A DNA stretch of 64,000 nt, taken from the NCBI GenBank assembly GCA_963971305.1, contig OZ020304.1, forward strand, positions 77,748,355 to 77,812,354, read 5' to 3'. This stretch comes from Arcuatula senhousia (taxonomy: Eukaryota; Mollusca; Bivalvia; Mytilida; Mytilidae). The translations under genes and the position numbers were made by a program. Positions within the stretch are counted from its first letter, which is position 1. Every line of letters starts with the position of its first letter. This document shows, piece by piece, positions 53,701 through 64,000 of this stretch. The notes under the pieces were generated by a model. It made no database searches. It saw only the letters and a program-made list of their open reading frames with translations, and was not told the origin of the DNA.

Positions 53701-56700
53701 TGTAATGATAAGAAAATTCTTATTGTTACGGTCGTAAATGATTCGGTCTCAGAGCTGTCCTGTCATCAGTTCCCAACTTTCATCTTTGCCGTAACAATAA
53801 GAATTTCTTTTTGTTAAGGTTTTGCCATAAATGTATCCTGTGCCTAAACATATTGCTTTAGAAGCCAAAGCATCGATATAGAAGGTCAGGTGTTGAGGGT
53901 CATGCATGTTGAAAATCTAAAAATGTCATTCCACAAAAATGATTTTTTTTTTAATTTGACATTGAAGAAATTCATTAAGAATTGACAAAACAATGGACAT
54001 GCATGCAATATTAAGAAGGCATTAGAAACAATGTATTATATGCATTTTATTTAGACCATGGGCCAATTGCAGAACCGCGAGCAGTGCCAAATGGCCTTGT
54101 TGAAAGCTGCTGTCGCTTGTCCATTGTTGTTTTTTTCTAAATTGCCTTTTAATTGTGGGTTGTGTCGCGTACACTTATTCCACATCTCATTATTTTATAT
54201 TAAATAAAACTGGAATTCAATATGAAAATAAGAAAACCTATAGACTTTTGCCATTGTTTATAATCAGACGTTTGCACTCTATTTTCATAGATTTTAAATG
54301 TATACATATTTTCTATAGTCTCTTTTGAATAATTCAGTTTCTGACTTTCAAAATATTTTTCAAGATATTGTCAGTCTGACTGGGGAGTTTAACGTCGTGA
54401 CTATACCTATATATAGGTCTGCAGCGACGTAAAATATTGTCAGTCAAAATTCTTTTCCCTTATATACTGCTTAGTAAACTAGCTCAAATGTGTGTAGGCT
54501 TAGTTCCACTAACCCCATGCATGCATGGACTTAGCTGCACTAACCTCATGCATGCATGGACTTAGCTCCACTAACCCCATGCATGCATGGGGTTAGTTGA
54601 GCTAGTTGAGTTAATTCATCTAGTTGAAAATACAGTGCTAACATCTTATTATAAACATTGGCAATTTTTTTTAGGTTTTCTTATTTTGATATTGAATTCC
54701 AGTTTTATTTGATACATGTACCTTGTTTAGAGTGGTTTTTTTTGCATGCATGATCAAGTTTGGTTTAGACTTGAGAGTTTCTAGGATATATGAAGATTAT
54801 ATGCTTTATTTTTACAGATTGAATGTAGATGGATTGCTGGTGTATTTCCCTTATGACTATATATATCCTGAACAGTACATGTATATGGTGGAGCTTAAAA
54901 GGACGTTAGATGCCAAGGTAATTTGTATAAGTACAGTACACTCATGAAAAATAAACAAAATTGTTAAATACTGTGGTTTCGTTTTTATTTGTGGTGGTAT
55001 CAATTTTTTGTGTTTTTCATGGATTGTATTGACCCATGAAATTTGATACCTGAGGAAAAGGAACTTAAATGACATGTACATATGCTGCAGACTCCATGAC
55101 CACAAATTTAAGAATCCACAAATTGACTCTATTCATTAAACCATGAACAATGATGCTGTTTTTTTTTCTTCAGAAAAGTAGATTAGTGCTTAAATCCTTT
55201 TACTAGATTTATTAGAAAAGAAAAAAATGATTTTGATAAATATTCAGTGTTCTCCCCAGAAATTTTTAATAGCATCCTGGTGTTCAAAATAGCATCTTTT
55301 TGTTTTAGATTATAGCATCACATTTCGAAAACAACATATATAAAAATGATTTCGTTATATTGATGATGTCCTTTCACTAAACAATTCTCATTTTAGTGAC
55401 TTTCTCCATCTCATATATCCCCAGGAGCTTGAGATAAAGGACACAACAGATTCTAGGAAGTCTGCTTCATATTTAGATCTGCATCTTGAAATTGACTCTC
55501 AAGGAAGACTTTCAACAAGGCTCTATGACATACGTGATAACTTCAACTTTCCAATCGTCAACTTTCCCTTCTTGTGTAGCAACATTCCGTCCGCTCCAGC
55601 TTATGGAGTTTACGTATCTCAATTGATTCGTTACTCCAGAGCATGCGGGACTTACATCCATATCCTAAGGAGAGCGACACGTCTGACGCAAAAATTGCTC
55701 ACACAGGGTTATGTTGCTCCTCGGTTGCTGTCTTCACTCAAGAAATTTTACGGAAGACATCATGCACTTATAGACAAATATGGGATTTCGATCTCTCAGA
55801 TGAGTGCAGATGTTGGTTTGTCATAGGGTTTTGTTTTGTCTGAATTGACTATTGGCAATGTGACTGGTGTGCTATAGCAAGCAGGAACCGCTTACTCTTC
55901 CGGAGCACCTGAGTTCACTCTTGTTTCGACTTGAGTTCGCGTTGTCGATTGATATTCAGTTGTTTTGTGTTTCCATGTTTTCCTGTTGTCTGTTTTTGTC
56001 CCGTTCTTGTTGGTGTTTACTGATTTTGACGCTGCCCTTTCGGACTTTTGACTTTCGGATACCCTATTGGTACCTCTGCTTCTTTCAGATAGCATCACAT
56101 TTGAACCAGATAGCATCACATTGCCAGGATGCTATAAGGGCCTGGGGAGAACACTGAATATTACCGTAAATGAGATAAAGTTTCAGTTGACTTTTTTGTT
56201 ATTTTTTACTTCCTAAATGTTTATATTATTTTGTACTACTTTAAAGGTCACTGTGCATTGGAAATTCCCTCAGGCACTAGAAAGACTGTGTCATTGTTGT
56301 TTGTTTATATTATTTTATACTACTTTTAAGTCACTGTGCATTGGAAATGCCCTCGGGCACTGGAAAGACTGTGTCATTGTTGTTTATTTATATTATTTTA
56401 TACTACTTTTAGGGTCACTGTGCATTGGAAATGCCCTCGGGCACTGGAAAGACTGTGTCATTGTTGTCCCTTATCATAGCGTATATGCTGGTAAGGTTAT
56501 AATGCACATTACCATAGAATACGTCATTTCAAACAAGCCATTGATTAATTTTGTGAACTATATTAAGCAGGCTTATTCATTTGTTAACTGTAACCTTAAA
56601 TTAGAATTTATTTTTAGCAAAATACATGTAGATGAATTTAGCTTAACACCTTAAAACTCTCCAATATTGAAAAAAAGTCCAGTCTTAGAATCAAAGTTAT

Positions 56701-59700
56701 ATGTAATTACTTTCTTCTGGAGTAAAATTTAATTATCAGTATTCAGATTTTGATAAAATGGTTGATGACCTGCTGCAATGATACTGAAACAGATAAAACT
56801 TGATTAGAGGTTTCTGATTTTATTTCAGGAGTATCCTTTGGAGGTCACCAAACTTATATACTGCTCACGTACAGTCCAAGAATTAGAAAAGGTAAATTAT
56901 TATTCGGGGATATAGCCGATGCCAAACATCAGGCTTCAGTCAATCTTTGTTAATGGAAAGTTTTTGGTTTCAAGGAAAAAATGCTTGCTTCAAGATATTA
57001 ATTGGCATACAAAAAAGAAAGGATTATTTCTATTTTTTGTCTTTTACCTGAATCAATGTTTTCAAAGTAAAATATCTTTTTTTTTTTTAAATGGTCCACA
57101 ACATAATATTTTCTTTTTAAATTTATCAAATGTTGAAAGGTGAAAGTTATGGTGGGCCAAAGTAATTCATCCCCTTTAATCATGTTTTTGGTATTCAAAT
57201 TTTGTATTTCAGGTTGTTGAGGAACTTAAAAACTTGATGAAGTTTTATGAGCAGGAGACAGGAATGCCACCAAAGATAACAGGCCTTGCTTTAAGTTCCA
57301 GGAAAAACCTATGTATACATCCTGAGGTATTGCTGGGTTAACTCATTGTTTTTGCCAAAATATCATTTTATGAAAAAATAAATAATAATATTAAGAGAAA
57401 TTAACAAAACTGTTAAAATCAGCATAAGAATATTACCTTTTAACTAATATAGTTATGGAAATAAATGATATCAATACATATCTGTTCATGCTTTCTAGAC
57501 ACAAATTACTGATAAGGCAGATTTCTATGAATAAAATTAAAGAAGGAGTAAATTATTTTCAACCACCTTTTTGCAAAAAATAAGGGCCTTTTTTAGGGCT
57601 AAATTTTCAAAAAATAAGGGCTTTTTAAGGAATTTTTTAGGGATATTTGGCAAAAATAAGGGATAAAAATTAATATTTCATCGCAAAATTAAAGGTACTC
57701 ACCACTTTCCAACCCTTGAAATACAATAACGTTACTTAGTCAGAAGACCATTATAGAAGATGATCACCAGCATGAACTAATGCTGAATGCTGTGGATCAT
57801 CATCAAATAGTCTCCTGAATGGTAAACACTCATTCTAAAAGTATACTAGAGCTTGGTTTAATGCTTTAAATAATGGGTTTTTTTTTTTCTTTTAAATTTT
57901 GAATTTCAAAATATAAGGATTTTCATAAAAAAAGTAGGGCTTTTTTAGGATTTTGACATTTCTATTAGGAATTTTAGGGCTGTTTTAAAAAAAATCAGGA
58001 AAATTGGGAAAATAAGGGCCTGCTTGAAAGAATTTTAAAATCACATCACATGTACATAAATGCCAAATCAAAGATAGATAGCCTTAATTGATTTTGTTAA
58101 TTCTAATTTCAAACCAGCCTCTACTATGTGTCGGTATTGCTACAAGTGTCTTTTTAAAGCTAACTTATTGAAGAAATATATTATGATATTTAGGTCCTCA
58201 ATAAGGTTCATAAAGATGAAATGATTTGATAATTTCAGGTTAGCCAACAAAGAGACGGTAAAAACATTGATGGATTGTGTCATAGAATGACGTCATCATT
58301 TGTACGAGTGAAACGAAAGAGTGATCCCACGGTAGCTGTCTGTGATTTCTATGAGGTAAATATCCAAAAAAAGATCTTTGGTTGGTCTAAAGTACTACTT
58401 AATACCTAAAATCAATCCATTTAATGCAAATCATATCCATAAATCATGAAAATAAAACCCACAAATATTTTTCTCATACCATATTACACAAAAACCATGA
58501 AAATTTACCCATCGAAAAAAATCTACTATATGTGTATGTGACACAACTTCAATATATCAGCAAGAATTTTAAAATCAGTTATAAAAACAGCCAGCAGCCT
58601 TCAAGGTGGCCAGTTTAAAAGACAACTGTCTTGCACTTTGCCTTTGATGTAAAATATAATTCATATGATACAGAATTAATCTTTCAACAACAGACCCACA
58701 TGGGATCATATAACAGCTTACAGAAAGGCTAAGAGTAAAAACAGAAGGTTTCAAAAAGATCCCTGGCTTAGAATAGGTTCATATGAAATGTGGGTTAACT
58801 TGTTTTGTTGGCTTAACCTTTTCCTCATTTATTAGCTCTATAAAAGTAAAAAAAAGGCACACACTTTAAAGAAAATTGATAGGAAATCAATTGAATTTTT
58901 TTCAATAATCAATAATTATCACTTGTTTATTTTATTCCTTTACTTAGAATGTATTCTGAATTTTTATATAAAAAAAATAAAAAGGAAACAAGAAACTCAC
59001 CCAAGCTGTAATGTTTACAAAAGAAAACACTCCTGAAATATAAAATTAACAGCACACAGGCAAAAATGCTTCACACATATTTTGTATGTTGCTAGATTTG
59101 TTGATAAAATGGTGCAAAATTTTCGTCTGAATTTTGTGAGAGCATTTTTGCCTGTGTACACATTAATAGTTTTGCTAATGTTCTAATTTTGCTGTGAATG
59201 ATTTGTATAATTGATTTTCCAGAGATTCGACAAGACAGGCAGACAGACACCACTTCCTACAGGGATCTATGGACTGGTGAGTTTGTCTTTTTCTGATAAT
59301 CCGGCTCTACATTATTCTTCAGCTTCAAATACGTTTTGTGCTTAGTGTTACTGGACTCTAAGATTGCAATGGAAAAGGGAGTTCAACCAACCATTTCTTT
59401 TGAAATGCCTGTACTAAGTCAAGACCATTGCGATCTTCAATTTCTCTGGTATGTATTTGCCTTGTTTTGTCTTTTGTTCTTGGAGTTTTAACATGCATAT
59501 CATTTTGCACAGGTTTGCTGTTGCATTTTTTGCATCGAAATGTTTTCCTAAGATTTTTGACCGCTGAATAAATTGTACTAGAATTTGAATGTTACCTTGA
59601 ATGAGTGTGATCAAATATTTATAGACATGTTATATTGTTACATTTTAGGATGAGTTGAAAGACTATGGTAAAAGCAGAGGTTACTGCCCTTATTTTTTAG

Positions 59701-62700
59701 CCAGATATGCTGTAAGTAGAAGTAACACATTGTATCTATTACTTAGTGTGTGTGCTTGTGTTTAAAGCCCTTTTTGACACAACTGGACCATATAAGGTGG
59801 TCAGTTTTAATGCAGAAGGAAACCAGAGAGCCCAGAAGTAACTGACAAACCTTACTATATTCAGGTGGGATAGTCCCCTTTTTGTAAATAGTAGAAAATA
59901 AAGAGATGTGGAATAAGTGTACGCGACACAGCCCACAATTAAACGGCAATTTAGAAAAACCACAATGGACAACCGCCAGCAGCCTTCAACGAGGCCATTT
60001 GGCACTGCTCGCGGTTATGCAATTGGCCCATGGTCTAAATAAGATGCATATAATTCAAATCTAGCCCTGAAATAGTCACAGATAGACCCCCTTCTTAAAC
60101 AAGGAACAGAAAACATCAAAAAGACAAGTACAAACGAAAGCTTTGTCAAGGATTCCTGGCTTAGGACAGGCACATGTAATATGTGGCAGGGTTAAACTAG
60201 TTTTTTGGGCCCAACCTTCCCCCTATCAATATTCCTAGACAAAGCACAAAAACTAAACCATTTATAGACAAACTAATTTTCAAACTAGCCTAAGCCTGTC
60301 CTGTTGTAAAATCACAAATTGGAATAGGTCCAACAACATGCAGTGGTAATTGACTATTGACTAATTGGCAATTTCTTATCCAGATATACTTTATTTAATA
60401 ACACTTGCAAACAGAGTTTTCCTAACAGCTCCAAAACTGCTCAATTGGTGTTGACAAAAATTAATATGAAATAGTACATTGTATATGCTTTTGGGTATCA
60501 TTCAGGGGAGATAATTCGACATTTCACTGTTTCCCAATGAAGGTTCCATTAGTTAGTTGGATATCCACAGTTTGTTTGCTCACAGTTCTAGTTTGAAAAT
60601 TAGTTTGTCTATAAATGGTAAAATGACAGGAACTACACAGTTTATATTCAAACTTGGTTTGACTACTGTTTGATCTGACAGGAGAGCTCTAACCAATAAG
60701 ACTAGAAAAAGTCAAAATTAATTTTAATTTTAGAGTATGTATACAGTAAATGTACCAAGCGTAGACTAACGACTATTCTATATGTAAAGTAATATTACAA
60801 TAAATTGTTTTGTTTATTTACAGATAAACCATGCCAACATAGTAGTGTACAGTTATTACTATCTCCTGGATCCCAAGATCTCAGAAATGGTATCCAATGA
60901 ATTGTCTAAAAAGGCTGTTGTTGTATTTGATGAAGCTCATAATATTGGTAAAACCTTTCAATAATGTAATGAGGTTGTTTAAACTGTAGCATCTTACAAA
61001 ATAATAAAATCATTTAAAGTTTATTTAAAACATGTTTTTTATGAGAAATGTTTCCAGTCTAAACTACTGTAAACACATTTATTCTAGCCATATTGGAAAA
61101 TGCTAGATGTAAGTGTTTTAGTGTTCTGGTCCATGTCATAAAACATCTCAAACTGAGTATTTCCCCAAAATTTCCTCAACTCAAAAACACTGAAATGTGG
61201 TGGTAAAATGTGCATAATAACAGCAGTAAAATAACAGAAATTTTAAAAATACTTTATGAAAAATCTTTCATGAACATTTTGTTATAGATGTATAATGTTT
61301 ATTATGTTACAGATAATGTATGTATAGAGTCAATGAGTGTGAAAATATCTAAAAGAACGCTAGAGAAATGTCAGCAAAATATAGAGAAAATGGGGGAACA
61401 TATCAAAAGGTATCAAGAAAAGGAAGATCTTAGATTAAACCGAACATTCACTCTTCTATGGTGTACCAGTCTAGTTGTTAAACATTCAGTAATGATTTAA
61501 AAACAGAATTTATATCTTCATAATGGAAAGTTTTTCTCAATCTCATCATTTTTTTTTCAGATGCATATAATATATGTGTTTTATTTCAAATTAATATATT
61601 AAAATGATAATAGGCCAATGATTTGGTTGCTAATGTTTTCATGCACATTTATTTGATAATTTATTTTTAACTGTTTCTATTTTAAAAGAATAAGAGACAC
61701 AAATGCAGAGAAATTACAAGACGAATATCTGAAATTAGTTCAAGGTTTACGTGAAAAGAATATAGCCAGGGAAACAGATCAAATATTAGCAAATCCAGGT
61801 AAAATATGTGTGACAAAAGTATAACCATGATTAATGAGGTATGGAATAGGTGTACATAGTACTTGATACAAAAATCACAAAAGTACAAAGAGTCATTCAT
61901 ATTTGAAGTCTAAAAAACAAAGACAAAATTTGTAGACATCCAAGACAGAGACATACCCAATAAAACCAATTCGCTATCAGCAAAGCATTTGTTTGTGTTA
62001 TATTTCATATTCCATACAACAAAGGAAATGAAAAATCTGCTGTGGTAACTAGTGATAGCTGCTTCCAGTCTTGCAATTAATCAATGATAATATCTATGAT
62101 GCAAAAAAATGTAATTAAGAAGATTCCATAGTCATCCTAATTTCTTAAGGTCTGATCGTTTTAAAACATTTATTACTTATGTGCTTTTTTATACCCCCAC
62201 TTGAAAGGGCGGGGGTATATAGTGATAGGGGTGTCTGTCCGTCCGACCTTCCGTGACGCCTTAGGGTACCCATCTCTTATCCACAACTCCTCCTAAACCC
62301 CTTGATGGATTTTCAGAAGAATAACACACAATCTTTGTGACATAATGTAGAGTGCACCTACTATTTCAAAATTTGATCAGAATGATTTTTGGGGTTTCCC
62401 ATAGCAAAACATGGACTTAGCCATTAAACAACATGGGGGTAACCATCTCTTATCCGCAACTCCTCCTAAACCCTTGATGGATTTTTATGAAAGTTTCACA
62501 CAATCTTTGTGACATTAAAATTTTATCTGATTATTTTTTTGGGGGGTGGGGGGTATTTATTTGTGAGCTGCTGCTCACAGTTTTTGTCTCACCTGCGACT
62601 TTAGTCTCTGACCCCAATTTCATGGTTGAGCGACTCTGTGAACTTAGATGTTTTTTGGACCAAAAAACCCCTTTGTAAGACTTTTGTGGAAAATGAATTA

Positions 62701-64000
62701 CAAGAAAAGTATAATAGCTAAGCATCTGATATTTGGTATACAGACAGTTGGAGTTATGGTCTTCGCAACTGGCACCATGGCGTTTGACCCTGACCCCAAT
62801 TTTAAGGTTCAGCGACTCTGTGAACTTTGAGTTTTTTTTGGTACCAAAAAAACCCTTTGTAAGACTTTTGTGGAAAATGAATTACAAGAAAAGTATAATA
62901 GCTAGGCATCTGATATTTGGTATACAGACAGTTGGGGTTATGGTCTAGGCAACTGGCACCATGCCGTTTGACCCTGTCCCCAATTTTATGGTTTAGCGAC
63001 TCTGTGAACTTAAATGTTTTTTGGACCAGAAAACCCCTCTTTAAGACTTTTGTGGAAAATAAATTAAGTGAAAAGTATAATAGCTAGGCATCTGATATTT
63101 GGTAAACAGACATTTGCGGTTTTGGTCTACACAACTGACACCATGTTGTGTTACCCTGATCCTATTTTCATGGTTCAATGACTTTGTGAACTAAGATGAT
63201 TTTTGGGTGGAAAATGAGTTAAGTGAAAAGTATATTATAGCTAGGCATTTGATAATTGGGGATAATGGTATACACAACTGATGTCACCATGTAATGTGAC
63301 CTTGACCCCATTTTCATGGTTGAATGACTTAGTGAATGTCGGTCTTTTTTCATTGTTTCTCAATAACTGTGGTATCTAGAACACACTTCAGACATTTTTG
63401 TGATGGTTAAATGGAATTCTGTCACCTGTCACATGACCTTGACCTTAACTTTTCTGAAGGCCCAGCTAGACCTTATATGAGTTCTGTGATGGTGCCGACA
63501 GGCGAGACATACTTAAGTGTCAACTCTTGTTCTAGTTTTCTTTAACAAATATGTGTTATTTTACTTTTCAGTTTTACCAGATGAAGTTCTCCAGGGTAAG
63601 ATTTACATAAAAAAGGCTACAGATTTACCTAATAGATGATGTTATATTGAACATGACAGAACATCAATGAAACAACAGCTTTTTAAACTTCTTCATCAGA
63701 AAAATAAGAAAACTGTGATTTGAATTTAGCAGAACAAAGAATGAATGTAACGAAAAAGAATCTGCTTTGACATGGATACTAAAAAACTTTGTGCAAGTTT
63801 GAACATTTTATTGTCCATTTGTTTTATCACTTACAGACTTTACTATATAAAGTTCAATTTTTAAAAATATTGCAATTGTTATCTGAACTTTAATTTTTTT
63901 AGAAAATGTGCCTGGCAACATCAGAACAGCTGAACATTTTGTGGCATTCATGAAGAGATTTTTAGAATATTTAAAGATCAGGTTACGTGTACAACATGTA
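47707..64000 (+). CDS. ERCC2: TFIIH helicase subunit XPD, N-terminal part (13 exons, continues past window)
   Basis: Exons: 47707-47711 (ATGAA, proposed), 54818-54917, 56413-56490, 56829-56891, 57213-57326, 58239-58355, 59223-59276, 59649-59711, 60824-60947, 61313-61409, 61689-61798, 63572-63595, 63903-64000. Encodes about 349 residues of an ~760 aa 5'-3' DNA helicase of TFIIH, used in nucleotide excision repair and promoter opening. [19 protein letters not shown] opens exon 2; Walker [13 protein letters not shown] in exon 3. The four FeS-cluster cysteines fall at residues 116 (NLCIHPE), 134 (GLCHRM), 155 (VCDFYE) and 190 (GYCPYF); DEAH box VVFDEAHN at 234-237. With the 5 nt first exon these positions equal human XPD numbering exactly, which supports that start. 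Exon 13 ends in [14 protein letters not shown] at the window edge. Intron 1 holds a MULE, intron 2 a retroelement in a hAT-like element. Exon 3 is preceded by two echoes. Identity is firm; the first exon is inferred. Confidence 0.95.
48288..48430 (+). repeat. 17-mer array, left arm (GGTCCGATAGTCCGAAG)
   Basis: About eight copies of a 17 bp unit with small changes (GATAG/GTTAG). The inverted partner array is at 53204-53342. Placed inside the MULE, subterminal on both sides; likely transposase- or host-factor-binding arrays, or the TIRs of a nested element. Confidence 0.9.
49577..51437 (+). pseudogene. MULE transposase with FLYWCH-type zinc finger, frameshifted and truncated
   Basis: Exon 1 49577-49762 (ATG in frame, [19 protein letters not shown], then [12 protein letters not shown]), intron 49763-50472 (GT/AG), exon 2 from 50473 ([10 protein letters not shown] completing the C2H2 FLYWCH finger). 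The catalytic core has [17 protein letters not shown] (first Asp), [14 protein letters not shown] (second Asp) and GCYFHFCQS. At about 51140 the frame shifts (TAG at 51154-51156 in the old frame); the protein resumes as [15 protein letters not shown] and runs to 51437. The C-terminal part is cut by a tandem-array element beginning near 51410. FLYWCH plus MULE domain is a common pairing in animal MULEs. Confidence 0.85.
51410..52192 (-). mobile_element. Inverted, truncated copy of the GGCTCCCAGGAGCC tandem-array family
   Basis: The reverse complement shows the same unit ('caatggagacttttgtagagctgaat', then 'gaacatttaagcaa', then 'ctttctat') and ends at 52160-52192 with TCAGGTGAGCGATTCAAACTC, the family's left end. 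The opposite end is missing. It interrupts the MULE transposase. Confidence 0.75.
51614..51723. mobile_element. 92 bp perfect palindrome flanked by a 9 bp TSD
   Basis: 51623-51714 is a perfect palindrome with 46 bp arms, no spacer and a CACGTG centre; the outer arm begins CATCTTCGCTAGCCAAGGGT. It is flanked by AATTAACCG at 51614-51622 and again at 51715-51723. It sits within the inverted tandem-array copy. The 9 bp duplication fits mobilisation by a MULE. Confidence 0.95.
52193..53203. other. MULE interior, no recognised coding sequence
   Basis: About 1 kb between the tandem-array insert and the right 17-mer array. Only short ORFs; may contain decayed MULE 3' sequence. Confidence 0.35.
53204..53342 (-). 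repeat. 17-mer array, right arm (inverted partner)
   Basis: About eight copies of CTTCGGACTATCGAACC-type 17-mers, the reverse complement of 48288-48430. Just outside is CGTGTGGCCATG, echoed by GTGTGGCC just outside the left array, suggesting a shared boundary. Confidence 0.88.
54030..54195. repeat. Dispersed repeat, copy 1 (inverted partner at 59895-60060)
   Basis: Contains 'tagaccatgggccaattgca', then GCGAGCAGTGCCAAATGGCC, then 'cacaattaaaaggcaattt' (as complement), then GCGTACACTTATTCCACATC. The copy at 59895-60060 is the reverse complement with small differences. Confidence 0.85.
54500..54600. repeat. Three ~33 bp tandem units with CATGCATGCATGG
   Basis: 'cactaaccccatgcatgcatgg' repeated three times with 'acttagct' between; each unit contains a CATGCATG palindrome. 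Confidence 0.8.
55326..56089 (+). mobile_element. Truncated reverse-transcriptase retroelement with 13 bp flanking repeat
   Basis: Flanked by TAGCATCACATTT at 55313-55325 and again at 56090-56102, consistent with a target duplication (the word is also part of the host repeat, so this is not proof). The sequence after the stop (55860-56089) matches fragments at 2690-2750, 5330-5600, 14945-14990 and 30370-30600, so it is the family's 3' end. Confidence 0.7.
55350..55826 (+). pseudogene. C-terminal fragment of a reverse transcriptase (YIDD box)
   Basis: One open frame from 55350 to the stop at 55824-55826. It starts at [12 protein letters not shown] (catalytic YIDD) and continues [71 protein letters not shown]. 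Upstream is a TGA in frame, so only the last ~158 residues remain. The block is typical of an animal RT family often annotated only as reverse transcriptase; LINE or Penelope-like is unresolved. Not functional. Confidence 0.75.
56215..56390 (+). repeat. Two echoes of ERCC2 exon 3 (Walker A exon) with acceptor
   Basis: Units of 83-84 bp each combine ~27 bases of intron tail ('tatattattttatactactttt' type) with the first ~57 bases of exon 3 (GGTCACTGTGCATTGGAAAT onward). Copies start at about 56246 and 56329; the real exon starts at 56413. The nearer echo has lost two G at the acceptor; the farther has a Gly-to-Arg change in its Walker A codons. Together with the exon they give a spurious 145-codon frame. 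Confidence 0.95.
57540..58040. repeat. AT-rich repeat with 'aataagggcttttttagg' words
   Basis: Repeated AATAAGGGCCTTTTTTAGGG-like words on both sides of a central segment in ERCC2 intron 5. Boundaries and family unclear. Confidence 0.45.
59054..59157. mobile_element. 104 bp MITE, TIR ACACAGGCAAAAATGCT
   Basis: Perfect 17 bp inverted ends (59054-59070; 59141-59157). Shares the outer ACACAGGCAAAA with 7177-7567 but has an AT-rich interior. ERCC2 intron 6. Confidence 0.85.
59740..60240. repeat. Dispersed repeats: SINE-like body and inverted copy of 54030-54195
   Basis: 59740-59885 matches the body of the element at 41090-41330. 59895-60060 is the reverse complement of 54030-54195. 60120-60240 (CTGGCTTAGGACAGGCACAT, then 'agggttaaactagttttttgggccc') is related to 58740-58800 and, reversed, to 25885-25940. 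ERCC2 intron 8. Confidence 0.65.
62188..62520. mobile_element. Left part of a tandem-array element (TATACCCCCACTT hairpin)
   Basis: Starts TATACCCCCACTTGAAAG with GGGCGGGGGTATA as hairpin, then a GTCTGTCCGTCCGACC box (complement of GGACGGAC), then two ~170 bp units (CTCCTCCTAAACCCCTTGAT, then 'tcacacaatctttgtgacat'). The right end is missing, probably replaced by 62578-63512. ERCC2 intron 11. Confidence 0.65.
62578..63512. mobile_element. Tandem-array element, TIR TGTCTCRCCTG, opposite strand to 30778-32096
   Basis: Left TGTCTCACCTGCGAC, right GTGCCGACAGGCGAGACAT. About five ~178 bp units, reverse complement of the array at 30778-32096 (GACTCTGTGAACTTAGATG, then 'tagctaggcatctgatatttgg'). 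Units decay toward the right end. ERCC2 intron 11. Confidence 0.85.

Larger units (their letters stand above)
47923..53844. mobile_element. MULE DNA transposon with ~140 bp TIRs and 9 bp TSD
   Basis: Ends GGCACAGGATAC and GTATCCTGTGCC. Homology continues inward for about 140 bp on each side (left to about 48060; right from about 53700) through AACAATAAGAATTT words and GACCGAATCATTTAC. Flanks TAAAGATAT (47914-47922) and TAAACATAT (53845-53853) form a 9 bp duplication with one mismatch, as expected for Mutator-like elements. Inside are a broken MULE transposase and a pair of inverted 17-mer arrays. Lies in ERCC2 intron 1 if the proposed first exon is right. Confidence 0.85.
55245..56156. mobile_element. 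hAT-like element (TIR CAGTGTTCTCCCCAG) carrying a retroelement insert
   Basis: CAGTGTTCTCCCCAG at 55245-55259 and CTGGGGAGAACACTG at 56142-56156; AATATT lies next to both ends. Without the insert it would be about 150 bp, built of AGCATC repeats. ERCC2 intron 2. Same termini as 16929-17763. Confidence 0.75.

Noticed and set aside
54257..54812. ERCC2 start exon close to exon 2
   Set aside because: No ATGAA followed by a GT donor was found in this stretch; the better candidate is at 47707.
56217..56654. 145-codon open frame as a separate gene
   Set aside because: It is produced by the two echoes of ERCC2 exon 3 plus intron read in a different frame; no family match beyond the Walker A echo.

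Overview
This is eukaryotic, intron-rich, AT-rich animal DNA. It carries four conserved host genes with GT-AG introns, buried in many short transposons and tandem-array repeats. The repeat style (hairpin-ended elements with internal ~80-180 bp tandem units, many MITEs, a MULE, a LINE) and the diverged but full-length protein orthologues suggest a mollusc, most likely a bivalve such as a mussel. The species is an inference; no search was possible.

Layout. (1) 269-6438, + strand: the last seven visible exons of a START-domain lipid-transfer protein. (2) 6439-15162: no host gene. It holds MITEs and a three-level nest (a LINE inside a TA-flanked DNA element inside a tandem-array element). (3) 15163-26863, - strand: complete TRMT6, the non-catalytic subunit of the tRNA m1A58 methyltransferase, 12 exons, about 454 aa. 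(4) 26864-29465: spacer with a MITE and repeat debris. (5) 29466-47611, - strand: complete PEX6, the peroxisomal AAA+ ATPase, 19 exons, about 1138 aa. (6) 47612-47706: a 95 bp gap between divergent start codons with an ETS-type site. (7) 47707-64000, + strand: the first 13 exons of ERCC2/XPD, the TFIIH helicase, running off the window. A 5.9 kb MULE with a 9 bp target duplication sits in ERCC2 intron 1.

Functionally the four genes are unrelated housekeeping genes (lipid transfer, tRNA modification, peroxisome import, DNA repair/transcription). Only PEX6 and ERCC2 appear to share a regulatory region.

The most unusual signal: all four host genes contain local tandem duplications that each straddle an exon-intron boundary, leaving rows of exon fragments with intact or decayed splice sites next to the real exon. 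Nine cases are seen (START exon; TRMT6 exons 3 and 6; PEX6 exons 6, 8, 11, 13 and 16; ERCC2 exon 3). I call these exon-edge echoes. Other notable items are a perfect 92 bp palindrome with a perfect 9 bp target duplication, a hAT element that split one of the echoes, and several unrelated-looking repeat families that share a GGACGGAC-rich terminal box.
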